In this document: in pieces, positions 9,570 to 18,651 of the stretch
Position numbering within the stretch: position 1 is the first letter of the stretch
Layout of the letters: the number at the start of each line of letters is the position of its first letter
Assembly (NCBI GenBank): GCA_051418055.1
Contig: JBPRGH010000041.1
Span: forward strand, 1 to 64,000
Direction: 5' to 3'
Length of the DNA stretch: 64,000 bases
From: JBPRGH01 sp051418055
GTDB lineage: Bacteria; Bacteroidota; Bacteroidia; Cytophagales; Cyclobacteriaceae
Notes under the pieces: model-generated
What the model was told of the DNA's origin: nothing
Databases searched by the model: none
What the model saw: the letters and a program-made list of their open reading frames with translations, nothing else
Translations under genes and position numbers: made by a program

Positions 9570-10202
9570 TTATTTAATTGAAAATGAAAGACCTAAAGAA
9601 AGGGAATAGCCAATATTATGAGATTCCTGGGCACTATCCTCACCTTCCAGGTTTTGTAATCCCCTCATGTAATTAAACTGTGTGTAAGCTGATATAAAAT
9701 CAGATAATGTTAATTGTACACCGGGGGATGCGAAGATGCCGTAGTCATTGTTTTCAACAACATTTAGATCTTTTATATCAAAATCCTCATTGTTAATAGT
9801 TTGAGTTGCTTTCAATAAAAAAGCATAATAAGGTGAAATTACCAGATATGGCCTAAACCTTCCTTCACCAAACATATAACCTAAACCGAGTTTAACATCA
9901 GCGTATTGAAAGTCCCAGCTATAGTTGGTTTCATCGATAACTGTAGTGGCACCTGCGTTACGCATTCCTATATTACCACGAATGATAAAGCCATCTTCAT
10001 ACTGATATCCGATGCTGTAAAAGCCTGAAAAATTACCATCATAGATATCCTGTTCATTCCCCTGGGAATCGGTAAAATCAAAAGAGGTGTAAGCTTGTGA
10101 AGCATCAATTGTTAAACTTGATTGTGCCATTAAGGTATTGCCTGCTAAAAGCAAACCTATTATAAGCATAAATGCTTTTAGTTTAATGTAAAATTTTGTC
10201 AT
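9570..10202 (-). CDS. Outer-membrane beta-barrel protein
   Basis: 210 residues. Signal peptide at 1-26 (cleavage near LMAQS). The mature part alternates polar and aromatic residues (GFYSIGYQYEDGFIIRGNIGMR, LGYMFGEGRFRPYLVIS, IGYSLSLGLSFSIK) and ends in an aromatic/hydrophobic beta strand, as in small 8-stranded OMP_b-brl porin-like barrels. It stands between the T9SS cargo gene (4 bases upstream) and the fibre-like gene (11 bases downstream) and is probably in the same transcript. Its specific role is unknown. Confidence 0.7.
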   Translation of the reverse strand: MTKFYIKLKAFMLIIGLLLAGNTLMAQSSLTIDASQAYTSFDFTDSQGNEQDIYDGNFSGFYSIGYQYEDGFIIRGNIGMRNAGATTVIDETNYSWDFQYADVKLGLGYMFGEGRFRPYLVISPYYAFLLKATQTINNEDFDIKDLNVVENNDYGIFASPGVQLTLSDFISAYTQFNYMRGLQNLEGEDSAQESHNIGYSLSLGLSFSIK

Positions 10203-10206
10203 GTTG

Positions 10207-10716
10207 CTATTGGTTGATTATAAATTTTGATGTGTAACTGTTTTTTTCACTGTCTGTCAGTGAAATTAAATAAAGACCCTTAGGCCAGTTATGACAGCTG
10301 ATGTTGTATTCTCCAACACCTGAGATGTTTTCATTTAAATAAACTTTTCCGGCAACGTCAGTAATTTGCACGGTGGCTCCATTTAATTCCTCAGGTATTA
10401 ATAGAGACAGGTTACTCACAACTGGATTTGGATAAATCTCTAATTGTAAATTTTTACCCATTCGATCATCCTGTATCACTGTAAATAAAAATTTCGATTG
10501 CTGGAAACCAGGACTTATGGTTACCTGCTGATCAGAATAACTTACAGTTGAATAAGGTTGTCCTACCGTTTGCTGAATAGTAACAGTCCCTACTTTGGAA
10601 GATGATCCATAGCTGGAAATGGATTGTCGTTCTATAGATTGTGCATTAATCTGAAAGACCATTCCCAATACTATGGCCAATGCCATTAGCATGGATCTTG
10701 GATTTTTGTTTTTCAT
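10207..10716 (-). CDS. Minimal T9SS cargo protein with type A sorting domain
   Basis: 169 residues from the ATG at 10716, chosen because it places a normal signal peptide (MKNKNPRSMLMALAIVLGM..., cleaved near INAQS) at the N-terminus; an ATG 48 bases upstream would only add a polar tail. The mature protein has a small beta module with the TVGQPY and SPGFQQS motifs, then a T9SS type A C-terminal domain (about 95-169): IYPNPVVSNLSLLIP, ITDVAGKVY, and KGLYLISLTD..TSKFIIN. Proteins of this kind are exported through the type IX system and attached to the surface or released. First gene of the cassette; the downstream barrel starts 4 bases after its stop. Confidence 0.8.
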   Translation of the reverse strand: MKNKNPRSMLMALAIVLGMVFQINAQSIERQSISSYGSSSKVGTVTIQQTVGQPYSTVSYSDQQVTISPGFQQSKFLFTVIQDDRMGKNLQLEIYPNPVVSNLSLLIPEELNGATVQITDVAGKVYLNENISGVGEYNISCHNWPKGLYLISLTDSEKNSYTSKFIINQ

Positions 10717-10820
10717 AGGCTTTTTGTTTTTTAGTGATATATGCATGGAACAGATTAACTCCAAAAACTCCTACCTGTAGAAGTTAGAAAATCTGAATGC
10801 AGGATTGATTTTTTGAGATA

Positions 10821-10849
10821 AAAAAAGCCGGCAAATTTCTTTACCGGCT
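10821..10849 (-). terminator. Intrinsic terminator after the 10875 gene
   Basis: AGCCGG at 10826-10831 pairs with CCGGCT at 10844-10849 and extends with AAA/TTT inside. On the minus strand the stem is followed by about six T. It separates the 132-residue membrane protein from the cassette below. Confidence 0.75.
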
Positions 10850-10874
10850 CATTATTTTTCTTAAAAACTGTCTT

Positions 10875-11273
10875 TTACACCAATGCGATAATAAGTGCAA
10901 TAATGATAAACAAAATGATCATCGCCCAGAACCATACGCCAATAGCAACAGCTGTTCTTCCGGCTTCTTCCTCCGCTTCCGGAGTAGTTGTATAGTATTC
11001 ACGATACCTTCTCCTGTCTACCCTTGAAGGTGTGGCTGCCGCTAGCAACAGCGCAAATAATAGGCCGATAATAAAGAAGTCAAACCAGGCAATGCCCCAG
11101 TAGACTGGCCCGTAAGGATCAGTTGCTATTGCTGCAATCCAGATAATAAAGAACAGCACCAGGAAGAAAGCCCAAAAGGAGCCCCAGGGTCCAGTGGATT
11201 TAAATCCGTAATAAAAGATAGCACCAATAACTAAAGCAATTACAATAGCACCAATAATTTCTGCCCATTCCAT
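10875..11273 (-). CDS. Small four-helix membrane protein
   Basis: 132 residues. Four hydrophobic segments (about 5-23, 31-50, 60-80, 106-131), with a basic/acidic loop RVDRRRYREYY...EAEEEAG between the third and fourth helix. I recognise no named family. It is monocistronic, with a terminator after it and no close upstream gene on the same strand. It may belong to the many small inner-membrane proteins of unknown role in Cytophagales. Confidence 0.6.
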   Translation of the reverse strand: MEWAEIIGAIVIALVIGAIFYYGFKSTGPWGSFWAFFLVLFFIIWIAAIATDPYGPVYWGIAWFDFFIIGLLFALLLAAATPSRVDRRRYREYYTTTPEAEEEAGRTAVAIGVWFWAMIILFIIIALIIALV

Positions 11274-11431
11274 AGTATGTAACTCTTTGATTTACAATAT
11301 GAACAGTGAATTAAGGGAGATGTTAATTAAAACTTTTTTAGTTTAATAACTGAATAGGGTCAGCCAGTAATATTTCAAATTAGTATTTTATTACTTCCAA
11401 ATTAGTTACAAATCAACTAAGTTTATAGTTG

Positions 11432-12229
11432 ATGAGAAGTTTAATATTTTTATTATTCATAATTCTCTTCAGTTCCTGTGTGGATCATGAGGAGGAAGGT
11501 ATCAGGTTATTTGAGGAACAGGAATATGAGCAGGCAGCTTATCATTTTGATCGTGCGCTTAAGCTTGATCCTGACAATTGGTTCCTAATATATAATCTTG
11601 GACGATGTAAGGCCGAGCTGGAGCTGTATGATGAGGCAATAAAATTATTCACGAGAAGCCTTTATCTAAATGAGAAGCTTACGGAAGCTTTCGTTGGTCG
11701 CGCCAGCTGCTATTATGAAAAGGAGGATTTTAAGAGTGCTTTGATCGACTTTAATAATGCATTAAAGCTTGATAAAAATAATGTGAGCGCATTGTATGGC
11801 CGTGGAAGATCTTATATGAAGAACCTTGAATATTATGATGCAATAATAGATCTGAATAATGTAATAAAGCTTCAACCGGAACATATATCTGCCTATTACC
11901 AAAGGGCAGTAGTGAGGGCAACATTAAGAGATAATTCCGGTGCACTTCGTGATATAAATCATGTCATCCTCAACAATAAAGATTTTGCAAAGGCTTATTT
12001 TAATAGGGGAGTGATCTATCAAAGGATGTACCGCTATGCTGATGCGATAAAAGATTATAATAAAGCGATTGAGCTAGAGCATCAAAATGAAAGGATATAT
12101 GTAAGACGGGGGGTTTGTTACTTTCGAACAGGAGCTCAGAAAAAAGCCTGTGAAGACTTTAAATTTGCAGCTGATTTTAATAAAGAATTTGCGGAAAGGG
12201 TAGCGGATAAATATTGTGTAAAAGGATAA
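11432..12229 (+). CDS. TPR-repeat lipoprotein
   Basis: 265 residues from the ATG at 11432; a TTG one codon upstream is less likely. The lipobox FSSC (Cys about residue 16) is followed by acidic residues (VDHEEE), which resembles the surface lipoprotein export signal described in Bacteroidota. The rest is a string of about seven tetratricopeptide repeats of 34 residues (for example YEQAAYHFDRALKLDPDNW, YDEAIKLFTRSLYLNEK, YADAIKDYNKAIELEHQ). Such proteins scaffold protein-protein contacts at the envelope. It is divergent from the 10875 gene and its neighbours give no specific partner. Confidence 0.78.
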   Translation: MRSLIFLLFIILFSSCVDHEEEGIRLFEEQEYEQAAYHFDRALKLDPDNWFLIYNLGRCKAELELYDEAIKLFTRSLYLNEKLTEAFVGRASCYYEKEDFKSALIDFNNALKLDKNNVSALYGRGRSYMKNLEYYDAIIDLNNVIKLQPEHISAYYQRAVVRATLRDNSGALRDINHVILNNKDFAKAYFNRGVIYQRMYRYADAIKDYNKAIELEHQNERIYVRRGVCYFRTGAQKKACEDFKFAADFNKEFAERVADKYCVKG

Positions 12230-12248
12230 AGAAAATACTGGCTCGCCT

Positions 12249-13340
12249 TTAAAAATTAATTAAATGTGCAACTAATTTTTTTATCTCATCGGCATTATTA
12301 AAAGCATGAATACAGATCCTTAGCCTTTCAGCTCCTTCAGGCACAGTAGGAGAAAGGACAGGGCGGATATCAAATTTATTATACTGCAATCTTGCCGCTG
12401 CTTCTTTTACATTTTTATTCCCAGGAATGATAATAACCTGAATAGGAGAGTTGCTTTCTTTTAATAAGTGGGAGGTATTTTTTATCTGCTGTTTAAAGAG
12501 TACAATATTTTTATTAAGCTTTTCCCGTAGCTCCGGATGCTGGTCCAGGTAATTTAAATTAAACATTATCTGATGTAAAGAATGCGGCGGTAACGCAGTA
12601 GTATAGATAAAAGGGCGTGCGAAATTAACCAGGTAATCTTTGACCAGATTACTGCCTACAAAACATGCACCATGAGCTCCATACGCTTTACCGAAAGTAT
12701 AAAGCCTGACCAGTAATGCCGGATGATCTTTAAATGCAAATGAAATTCCCTTTCCATCTATTCCGGTTACCCCTCCGCTATGCGCCTCATCAATGATCAC
12801 CCCTGCCTGATAATTTTCAGCTAAATCTAAAAGACCTTTTAAGGGTGGCTCGTCACCATCCATTGAATAAATCCCTTCAATAATAATATATTTATTGCCT
12901 GAGGCTCCTTTTAGCTTCTTTTCCAGGTCATAGAGGTCATTATGCCTAAATGAATGATGTTTTGCTAAAGATAATCTCAAGCCATCCTTAATACTAGCAT
13001 GTGAAAGCTCATCATATAAGATCGTATCACCACGTTGAGGTAAAGCTGATAGCAAGGAAAGATTAGCCTGATAACCGGAATTTAACAATAAAGCGCTTTC
13101 TCCTTGAAAATAATTGCTTAAAAACTCCTCACACTCATGGTGTGTACTTGAATCCCCTGTTAAAAGACGGCTACCCGTTGCTCCGGATGAGAAATCTTCC
13201 TTTATAACCAATTTAGCAAGACCCAGGTAGTCGTTGCTGGCAAAATCAATCATACCGGATCTTTCCCCAGGCAGCTCACGGATCAATCCTTCTTCTTTTC
13301 GCTTATTCAGCTTTTTAGTAAACCAGGATTCCCAGTACAT
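12249..13340 (-). CDS. bioF: 8-amino-7-oxononanoate synthase
   Basis: 363 residues, alpha-oxoamine synthase family (PLP, fold type I). BioF condenses pimeloyl-ACP/CoA with alanine to give KAPA, the first ring-forming step of biotin synthesis. Seen: DFASNDYLGLA near the N-terminus, GSTGSRLLTG-like GATGSRLLTGDS, YDELSHASIKDG, the DEAHSGG Asp, and the PLP Lys in YTFGKAYGAHG. It starts directly after the stop of the SDR gene with no spacer, so the two are cotranscribed. The family also holds glycine C-acetyltransferase and serine palmitoyltransferase; the short length and the presence of bioA, bioD and bioB favour BioF. Confidence 0.88.
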   Translation of the reverse strand: MYWESWFTKKLNKRKEEGLIRELPGERSGMIDFASNDYLGLAKLVIKEDFSSGATGSRLLTGDSSTHHECEEFLSNYFQGESALLLNSGYQANLSLLSALPQRGDTILYDELSHASIKDGLRLSLAKHHSFRHNDLYDLEKKLKGASGNKYIIIEGIYSMDGDEPPLKGLLDLAENYQAGVIIDEAHSGGVTGIDGKGISFAFKDHPALLVRLYTFGKAYGAHGACFVGSNLVKDYLVNFARPFIYTTALPPHSLHQIMFNLNYLDQHPELREKLNKNIVLFKQQIKNTSHLLKESNSPIQVIIIPGNKNVKEAAARLQYNKFDIRPVLSPTVPEGAERLRICIHAFNNADEIKKLVAHLINF

Positions 13341-14213
13341 TTACTTTTTACCTCTCATTTGCTCTAGCTGGTCCCATAATTCTCCGGGTATATTTTCCAG
13401 CATGTTAAATTCACCGGCACCTTTTAGCCACTCTCCACCATCTATGGTTATTACTTCACCATTCACATATGCAGAATAATCTGACATCAGGTAAGCCGCA
13501 AGATTAGCCAACTCCTGGTGCTCACCAAAACGCCCAACAGGTATTTTATTTTTAGGGTCAAACATTTTAGCCACATTTCCGGGAAGAAGCCTGCTCCATG
13601 CTCCTTCTGTAGGGAATGGTCCGGGAGCGATAGCATTGCTGCGTATCTTGTACTTCGCCCATTCCACAGCCAGAGAACGGGTCATGGCCAAAACACCCGC
13701 TTTGGCGCAGGCCGAAGGCACAACATATCCTGAACCTGTCCAGGCGTAAGTGGTAACTATATTTAAAAAAGTGCCGGGAAGCTTCTGGTCAATCCAGTGT
13801 TTACCGGCAGCAAGTGTCATGTTATATGTGCCTCTCAGCACGATATCTATAATAGTATCAAAAGCGCGGGGAGAGAGCCTTTCGGTAGGGCTTATAAAAT
13901 TTCCGGCAGCATTATTCAGTACCCCATGAAAATTCCCATAGGTATCCACCGTTTTTTTCAGCATTTCATCGATCTCCTCGGTCTTACGGATATCGCATGC
14001 AACGGGTAGTACTTTGCCCCCGCATTTTTCCTCCATCTCTTTGGCGGATTTTTCAAGTACTTCCATTTTGCGGCTGGTTATCACCAGGTTAGCTCCTAAT
14101 TTCAGGAAATACTCGCCCATAGATCGTCCCAGGCCGGTTCCGCCGCCGGTAATGATAATCACCTTATCCTTGAGAGAATTTTCTTTTAACATGCCATTAT
14201 CCATTTTCATCAA
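13341..14213 (-). CDS. 2,4-dienoyl-CoA reductase-like short-chain dehydrogenase
   Basis: 290 residues (the first in-frame ATGs cluster at the N-terminus, so the start could be a few codons later). It has a Rossmann fold with GGGTGLGRSMG (about 22-32) for NADPH, the LNNAAGNF motif, and an active-site stretch TYAWTGSGYVVPSACAKAGV. The last lacks the usual YxxxK spacing but matches the mitochondrial/peroxisomal 2,4-dienoyl-CoA reductase pattern (TGSGxVVPSAxAKAG), with PGP and INGEVITIDGG near the end. This family removes double bases positions in unsaturated fatty acyl-CoA during beta-oxidation. It is the upstream partner of bioF with zero spacing; whether the link reflects acyl-chain supply for biotin is open. 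Confidence 0.78.
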   Translation of the reverse strand: MMKMDNGMLKENSLKDKVIIITGGGTGLGRSMGEYFLKLGANLVITSRKMEVLEKSAKEMEEKCGGKVLPVACDIRKTEEIDEMLKKTVDTYGNFHGVLNNAAGNFISPTERLSPRAFDTIIDIVLRGTYNMTLAAGKHWIDQKLPGTFLNIVTTYAWTGSGYVVPSACAKAGVLAMTRSLAVEWAKYKIRSNAIAPGPFPTEGAWSRLLPGNVAKMFDPKNKIPVGRFGEHQELANLAAYLMSDYSAYVNGEVITIDGGEWLKGAGEFNMLENIPGELWDQLEQMRGKK

Positions 14214-14249
14214 TGTTTAAATTTCACTTATATTCGTGGTGTAACAAAA

Positions 14250-15227
14250 ATGTATAAAAAAATGATTAAAACATTCGGATACGCTGTGATAGTTGGAGTG
14301 ATGATGATGAGCTGTGTCTCACAAAAGAAATACAATGAATTGTTGACCGACAGGGTGCAGACGGAATCAGATCTTGCAGAATGTGAATCTAATCTTAATG
14401 CGGCAAGTGCTAAAATAGCAGAAATGGAAGCTGAAATAAAGCTTTTGAAGGAGGATACAACCGCAACAGGAGAGGAGCTGAGGCAAACAGAAGCTGAACT
14501 TGCTGAGCTTAAGGAAGAGCATAAAAAGCTGGAAACATATTATAATAATGCACTTAGTAACAGTGGAAAACTTAATAAGGATCTTGCCGAGCAGCAGCAA
14601 CAGCTGATGGTGATGCGGGAAAACCTTGAAAAGGAAAAAACCAGGAATGAACAATTGAGTGCAGACCTGACAGAGCGGGAAAAGAAAGTGGAAGAAATGG
14701 AGGCTATTCTGAAAGCCCAGGAGCAAGCTGTTGCAAAACTTAAAGAGAAAATCAATAATTCTCTTTTAGGATTTAAGGGTAGCGATCTTTCAGTTGAAGT
14801 TAAAGATGGAAAGGTATATGTTTCACTTGCAGAGCAGCTGCTTTTCGGATCAGGAAGTACAGTGGTAGATGCAAATGGTAAAAAAGCATTACAGCAGCTG
14901 GCAAATGCCATAAAAGGGCAGACAGACCTGCGTATTATGGTTGAAGGTCATACAGATGATGTGCCTATCTCCGGGACATCAAAATATATGAAGGATAACT
15001 GGGACCTGAGCGTTATGCGCGCTACTTCTATAGTAAGGATCTTAACAGATGCCGGTGTTGCTCCTGATCAGGTGATTGCTGCAGGTAAAGGAGAATTTTC
15101 GCCGGTAACAACAAATGAAACTAAAGAGGGTAGAGCAAAGAACAGGAGAACGGAAATTGTGATCACACCTGACCTCAGTGAGCTATTCAGGTTGATAGAA
15201 GCGAATTCTACTGCCGGAACCAATTAA
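14250..15227 (+). CDS. OmpA-family lipoprotein with coiled coil
   Basis: 325 residues (or 321 from the second Met). Lipobox MMMSC, Cys about residue 22. Residues 30-175 form a long coiled coil rich in Glu, Lys and Leu heptads. The C-terminal OmpA-like domain (about 190-312) has LLFGSGSTVVDANGK, VEGHTDDVPI and NRRTEIVI, with the Asp and Arg that bind diaminopimelate in peptidoglycan. The protein should tether the outer membrane to the cell wall. It is divergent from the SDR-bioF unit and convergent with the FtsX permease gene, with a shared terminator between. Confidence 0.9.
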   Translation: MYKKMIKTFGYAVIVGVMMMSCVSQKKYNELLTDRVQTESDLAECESNLNAASAKIAEMEAEIKLLKEDTTATGEELRQTEAELAELKEEHKKLETYYNNALSNSGKLNKDLAEQQQQLMVMRENLEKEKTRNEQLSADLTEREKKVEEMEAILKAQEQAVAKLKEKINNSLLGFKGSDLSVEVKDGKVYVSLAEQLLFGSGSTVVDANGKKALQQLANAIKGQTDLRIMVEGHTDDVPISGTSKYMKDNWDLSVMRATSIVRILTDAGVAPDQVIAAGKGEFSPVTTNETKEGRAKNRRTEIVITPDLSELFRLIEANSTAGTN

Positions 15228-15303
15228 GGAGATTTGAGAATTGAGAATTAAGATGTGAGACACGAAGCGCAGCAAACATTCAAGAGGGGATGTTTAATAA
15301 TTA

Positions 15304-15350
15304 AAAATGGAGGATTGCTTCAAAAGTTGAGGTAATCCTCCATTTTTTTA
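15304..15350. terminator. Bidirectional intrinsic terminator
   Basis: A 13-bp stem (15304-15316 with 15334-15346) around an 17-base loop, with T runs leaving on both strands. It lies between the convergent OmpA-lipoprotein and FtsX-permease genes and can serve both. Confidence 0.85.
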
Positions 15351-15354
15351 TGTG

Positions 15355-17772
15355 CTACTCATGAGCCAATGCATTTACCGGATTGGTTTTGGCGGCTTTT
15401 AAGGATTGAACGCTTATAGTAATGATAGCGACAATCATAATAGCGACTCCGGGAAGAAGGAAATACCAGAAGCTAAGGTCTATCTGATAAGCAAAATTTC
15501 CAAGCCACTCTTTAATTACATAATTAGCAACAGGAATGGCTATTAGAAAAGAAATAATAATAAGCTTAAAGTAGTCTTTCGAAAACAACACAAGGATCTG
15601 GCTTACATTAGCGCCCAATGATTTTCTGATACCTATTTCTTTTGTTTTTTGACTGGCAGTAAATGCAGACAGTCCGATGAGGCCGAGTAAGGAGATAAAG
15701 ATACAGATAAAAGAAAGCACCATGATGAGCTGGTACTGCAGCTGATCTGCCTGGTATTGTTCGTAAAAAGCCTGGTCCAGGAAGGAGTAGTCAAATGGAT
15801 GAACAGGATCGAATTTACTCCATTCTTTACCAATAAAATCCAATGTTTGCGGCAGATCGTTACCAGTCACCTTTACCAGAATATAATTTACATAATCAGG
15901 ATTATAGATCATGACCATAGGAACGATGTTATTATGGAGTGAGGTGAAATTAAAATCTTTTAGTACTCCGACTACCTGACCCATATTTTCATCATGAAAA
16001 TAAGTTAAATTTTTACCCACTGCACCTTCATCCCAACCAAGGGCACGTTTGGCGGCTTCATTGATGATAAAAGAATAACGTATTTCTGATTCACTTCCTT
16101 CTATAAATGCTCTTCCTTCCTCTAGTCCTATTCCTAAAGTATTGATTAAACGGTCGCCCACATAGATTGTCTTAAACTGCTGCTGAACCATGCCCTGTTC
16201 TTCATCTTCAACTTTAAATACCTGATCAAATAAACCATTGCCGGGAACACTTGAAGAGGTGGTAAATGCAGCAATATTTGGATTTTGAAGAAGCTGATTT
16301 CCGTAATGGTTGATTTGATCAACCGATGTTTGAGATTTTATAGGAAGGACCACTACATTATTTTTGTCAAAGCCAATATCCTTCTGATGTAAAAAATTAA
16401 TCTGCCTTTCCATGATCACTGTACAGATAATCACTGTAAGGGAAAGAAAGAATTGAAAACCAATTAATGATTTCCTAATCCATCCGCCACCAAATTTTAT
16501 GGTTTTATTACCTTTCAAAGCTTCAGTGACAGGTATTGATGGTATATATAATGCGGGATAAATTCCCGATAGCAGGCCTATAAATAGGGTAAGTATGAAA
16601 ATGCCAACGAGAAGTATTCCATTATCGATAAGATTAAATTCCAGCTCTTTGCCTAAAAGATTATTGAACCCGGTGAATTCGATAATGTAATAGCTTAAAC
16701 CTATCGCAAGTATCATGGATACAAAAGCCATCAGCAGGGCCTCGAAAAGTACCGCTCCAAAAAGCCTGAATTTTTGTAAGCCAAGTACTTTTCTAACTGC
16801 CATTTCCGACGTTCTTTTTGTAGCTCGGGCAGTTGACATATTCATATAGTTGATGCATGCCAGCAGGATAATAAAGATTCCTATAGCTATGGATGCGTAG
16901 AGATAGTTTACATCTCCTTTAGGGAAATCACCATCTTTTGTGCTGTAAAAATGTATATCTGCCAATGGCTCCAATAGCGGAGTTACTTTACCATCTATTT
17001 TAGTACCAAAAAGTTTATAGGTTTTATCATGGATAGCAGGGAAATTATCATAGAATTTTGTCTCATCTTGCTTATCCCGGAATAGAAGGTAAGTATAAAC
17101 GCCCGGGTTCCAGAAGGTTTCTGAAGTTTGCAGGTCCCCTTGCGGATTTCGTGGCTCAATCCCAGATAAAAGAATGTCATAGATAAAATGAGAATTTTTA
17201 GGAAGATCTTTTATTACCGCAGTCACCTCATACAGCTGACTATCGGGCATCATAAATGTTTTGCCTAGCGCAGGCTCTTTACCAAAAAAACGGTAAGATG
17301 TGGAGGCATTAAGAACTGCTTTATTTTTTCCTTTTAATGCCGTAGCTGGATTACCCTCTATTACTTCCAGAGTAAATACATCAAAAATGGTGGAATCAGT
17401 ACGAAATATCCGATCTTCAGCAAACTTTCGTATATCTCCATTTCCTGTGGGTATCCGGATCAATGATTCATTAAGTAACTCAAAACGTACGATTGCTTCT
17501 ATCCCCGGAACCTCCTGATAAATGATAGGCGGAAGTTCACGTGCAGATAAAGCCACATCAAATTCAGCTCCTGGAGCTTTTAATTTCTGTGTGTAGCGAA
17601 AGATCCGCTCATGTTTTTTGTGATGACGGTCATAACCGAGGTCACTTTGTAAAATGAGCAGTAGAATAATACCCGTAGTAATACCTAATGCTAAGCCACC
17701 TATATTCAGCAGGCTGTAAAATCGATCCTTTACAAAAAGTCTAAGTGCAAATTTCAGATGGTTTCGTAACAT
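15355..17772 (-). CDS. FtsX/MacB-type ABC transporter permease
   Basis: 805 residues. The N-terminus NHLKFALRLFVKDRFYSLLNIGGLALGI is the hallmark of the large Bacteroidota FtsX-like permeases. The layout is TM1 (about 20-42), a MacB periplasmic domain (about 50-285), three TMs (285-410), a second MacB-type membrane start near RKSLIGFQFFLSLTVIICTV, a second periplasmic domain, and three C-terminal TMs with TKEIGIRKSLGA. Such proteins use mechanotransmission to move peptides, drugs or lipoproteins with a separate ATPase. No ATPase gene is nearby. It lies 93 bases downstream of the LytTR regulator on the same strand, so it may be a target or a member of that operon. Confidence 0.87.
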   Translation of the reverse strand: MLRNHLKFALRLFVKDRFYSLLNIGGLALGITTGIILLLILQSDLGYDRHHKKHERIFRYTQKLKAPGAEFDVALSARELPPIIYQEVPGIEAIVRFELLNESLIRIPTGNGDIRKFAEDRIFRTDSTIFDVFTLEVIEGNPATALKGKNKAVLNASTSYRFFGKEPALGKTFMMPDSQLYEVTAVIKDLPKNSHFIYDILLSGIEPRNPQGDLQTSETFWNPGVYTYLLFRDKQDETKFYDNFPAIHDKTYKLFGTKIDGKVTPLLEPLADIHFYSTKDGDFPKGDVNYLYASIAIGIFIILLACINYMNMSTARATKRTSEMAVRKVLGLQKFRLFGAVLFEALLMAFVSMILAIGLSYYIIEFTGFNNLLGKELEFNLIDNGILLVGIFILTLFIGLLSGIYPALYIPSIPVTEALKGNKTIKFGGGWIRKSLIGFQFFLSLTVIICTVIMERQINFLHQKDIGFDKNNVVVLPIKSQTSVDQINHYGNQLLQNPNIAAFTTSSSVPGNGLFDQVFKVEDEEQGMVQQQFKTIYVGDRLINTLGIGLEEGRAFIEGSESEIRYSFIINEAAKRALGWDEGAVGKNLTYFHDENMGQVVGVLKDFNFTSLHNNIVPMVMIYNPDYVNYILVKVTGNDLPQTLDFIGKEWSKFDPVHPFDYSFLDQAFYEQYQADQLQYQLIMVLSFICIFISLLGLIGLSAFTASQKTKEIGIRKSLGANVSQILVLFSKDYFKLIIISFLIAIPVANYVIKEWLGNFAYQIDLSFWYFLLPGVAIMIVAIITISVQSLKAAKTNPVNALAHE

Positions 17773-17865
17773 ATTCTCTGGCTTTTTTACTAAGCTACGA
17801 TAGTAAATAGCACGGTATCATGATTTTGCAGCATCCCGCAGCAATTGTGCAGTAAGATGCATAAG

Positions 17866-18651
17866 TTACTTCAAATTTAACTTTTCAAGCAATAACGGTT
17901 TATACGTCCGGCTAATATTTAACGACTCTCCGGATGATAATATTACTTTAGGGTCAGATCCCGCCTCTATTCGTTGAATATGTTTGAAGTTGACAATATA
18001 CGATTTGTGAATTCGGATAAACAGATCTCCCGGAAGTTTGCTTTCCATATTTTTCATCGTCTCCCTTACAAGAAAAAATCGCCCTTTTACATGCACTTTT
18101 ATGTAATAATCATAAGCCTCTATCCAAATTACTTCTGCGACAGGGACAAAATGAATTTTACCTTCGGACTTTATTACAACGCGATCTTTATTCTCTTTTT
18201 TATCAAAAATAATGGCATCCTTATGCTGCCGGTATTTTTCTGTTTCCTGCAGGAGGGCATCTAAGCTGGTTTCCTTATTACGATACCTGATTTTTTCTAT
18301 GGCTTTTTTAAGAGCCTCATAAAAACGTTCGTCAGTAAAAGGCTTCAGAAGGTAATCCACCGCATGTACCTCAAAAGCTTTTAAAGCATATTGATCATAA
18401 GCCGTAATAAAAATTACTGCAGGGGGAGTGAATTTGCTATGCTTTAATACTTCAAAACCATCAATGTGTGGCATCTGGATGTCAAGCAGCAGAAGGTCAG
18501 GCTTAAACTCATTGATCCTGTCAATAGCTTCAATGCCATTGCGGCAGGTATCAATAAGCTCGAGGTTTTCTATGTCATGTACTAATAATGCCAGTCCTTC
18601 CCGCGCCTCCTTTTCATCATCCACAATAAGGCATGAAATTTTATTCTTCAT
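17866..18651 (-). CDS. LytTR-family response regulator
   Basis: 261 residues from the ATG at 18651 (the frame runs 30 bases further). Receiver domain at about 3-118 with DD at 11-12, phospho-acceptor D57 in LLLLDIQMPHIDG, and the conserved Lys in YLLKPF. LytTR DNA-binding domain at the C-terminus (about 165-261: VVIKSEGKIHFVPVAEVIWIEA, RIHKSYIVNFKHI). It is encoded just after its kinase with an 11-base overlap of the two frames, which suggests translational coupling. LytTR regulators usually bind imperfect direct repeats upstream of their targets; I found no clear site. Confidence 0.93.
   Translation of the reverse strand: MKNKISCLIVDDEKEAREGLALLVHDIENLELIDTCRNGIEAIDRINEFKPDLLLLDIQMPHIDGFEVLKHSKFTPPAVIFITAYDQYALKAFEVHAVDYLLKPFTDERFYEALKKAIEKIRYRNKETSLDALLQETEKYRQHKDAIIFDKKENKDRVVIKSEGKIHFVPVAEVIWIEAYDYYIKVHVKGRFFLVRETMKNMESKLPGDLFIRIHKSYIVNFKHIQRIEAGSDPKVILSSGESLNISRTYKPLLLEKLNLK

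Noticed and set aside
14367..14911. Minus-strand frames inside the OmpA lipoprotein gene
   Set aside because: They lie opposite the coiled-coil codons, are low complexity (Phe/Ser/Leu rich) and have no family features.
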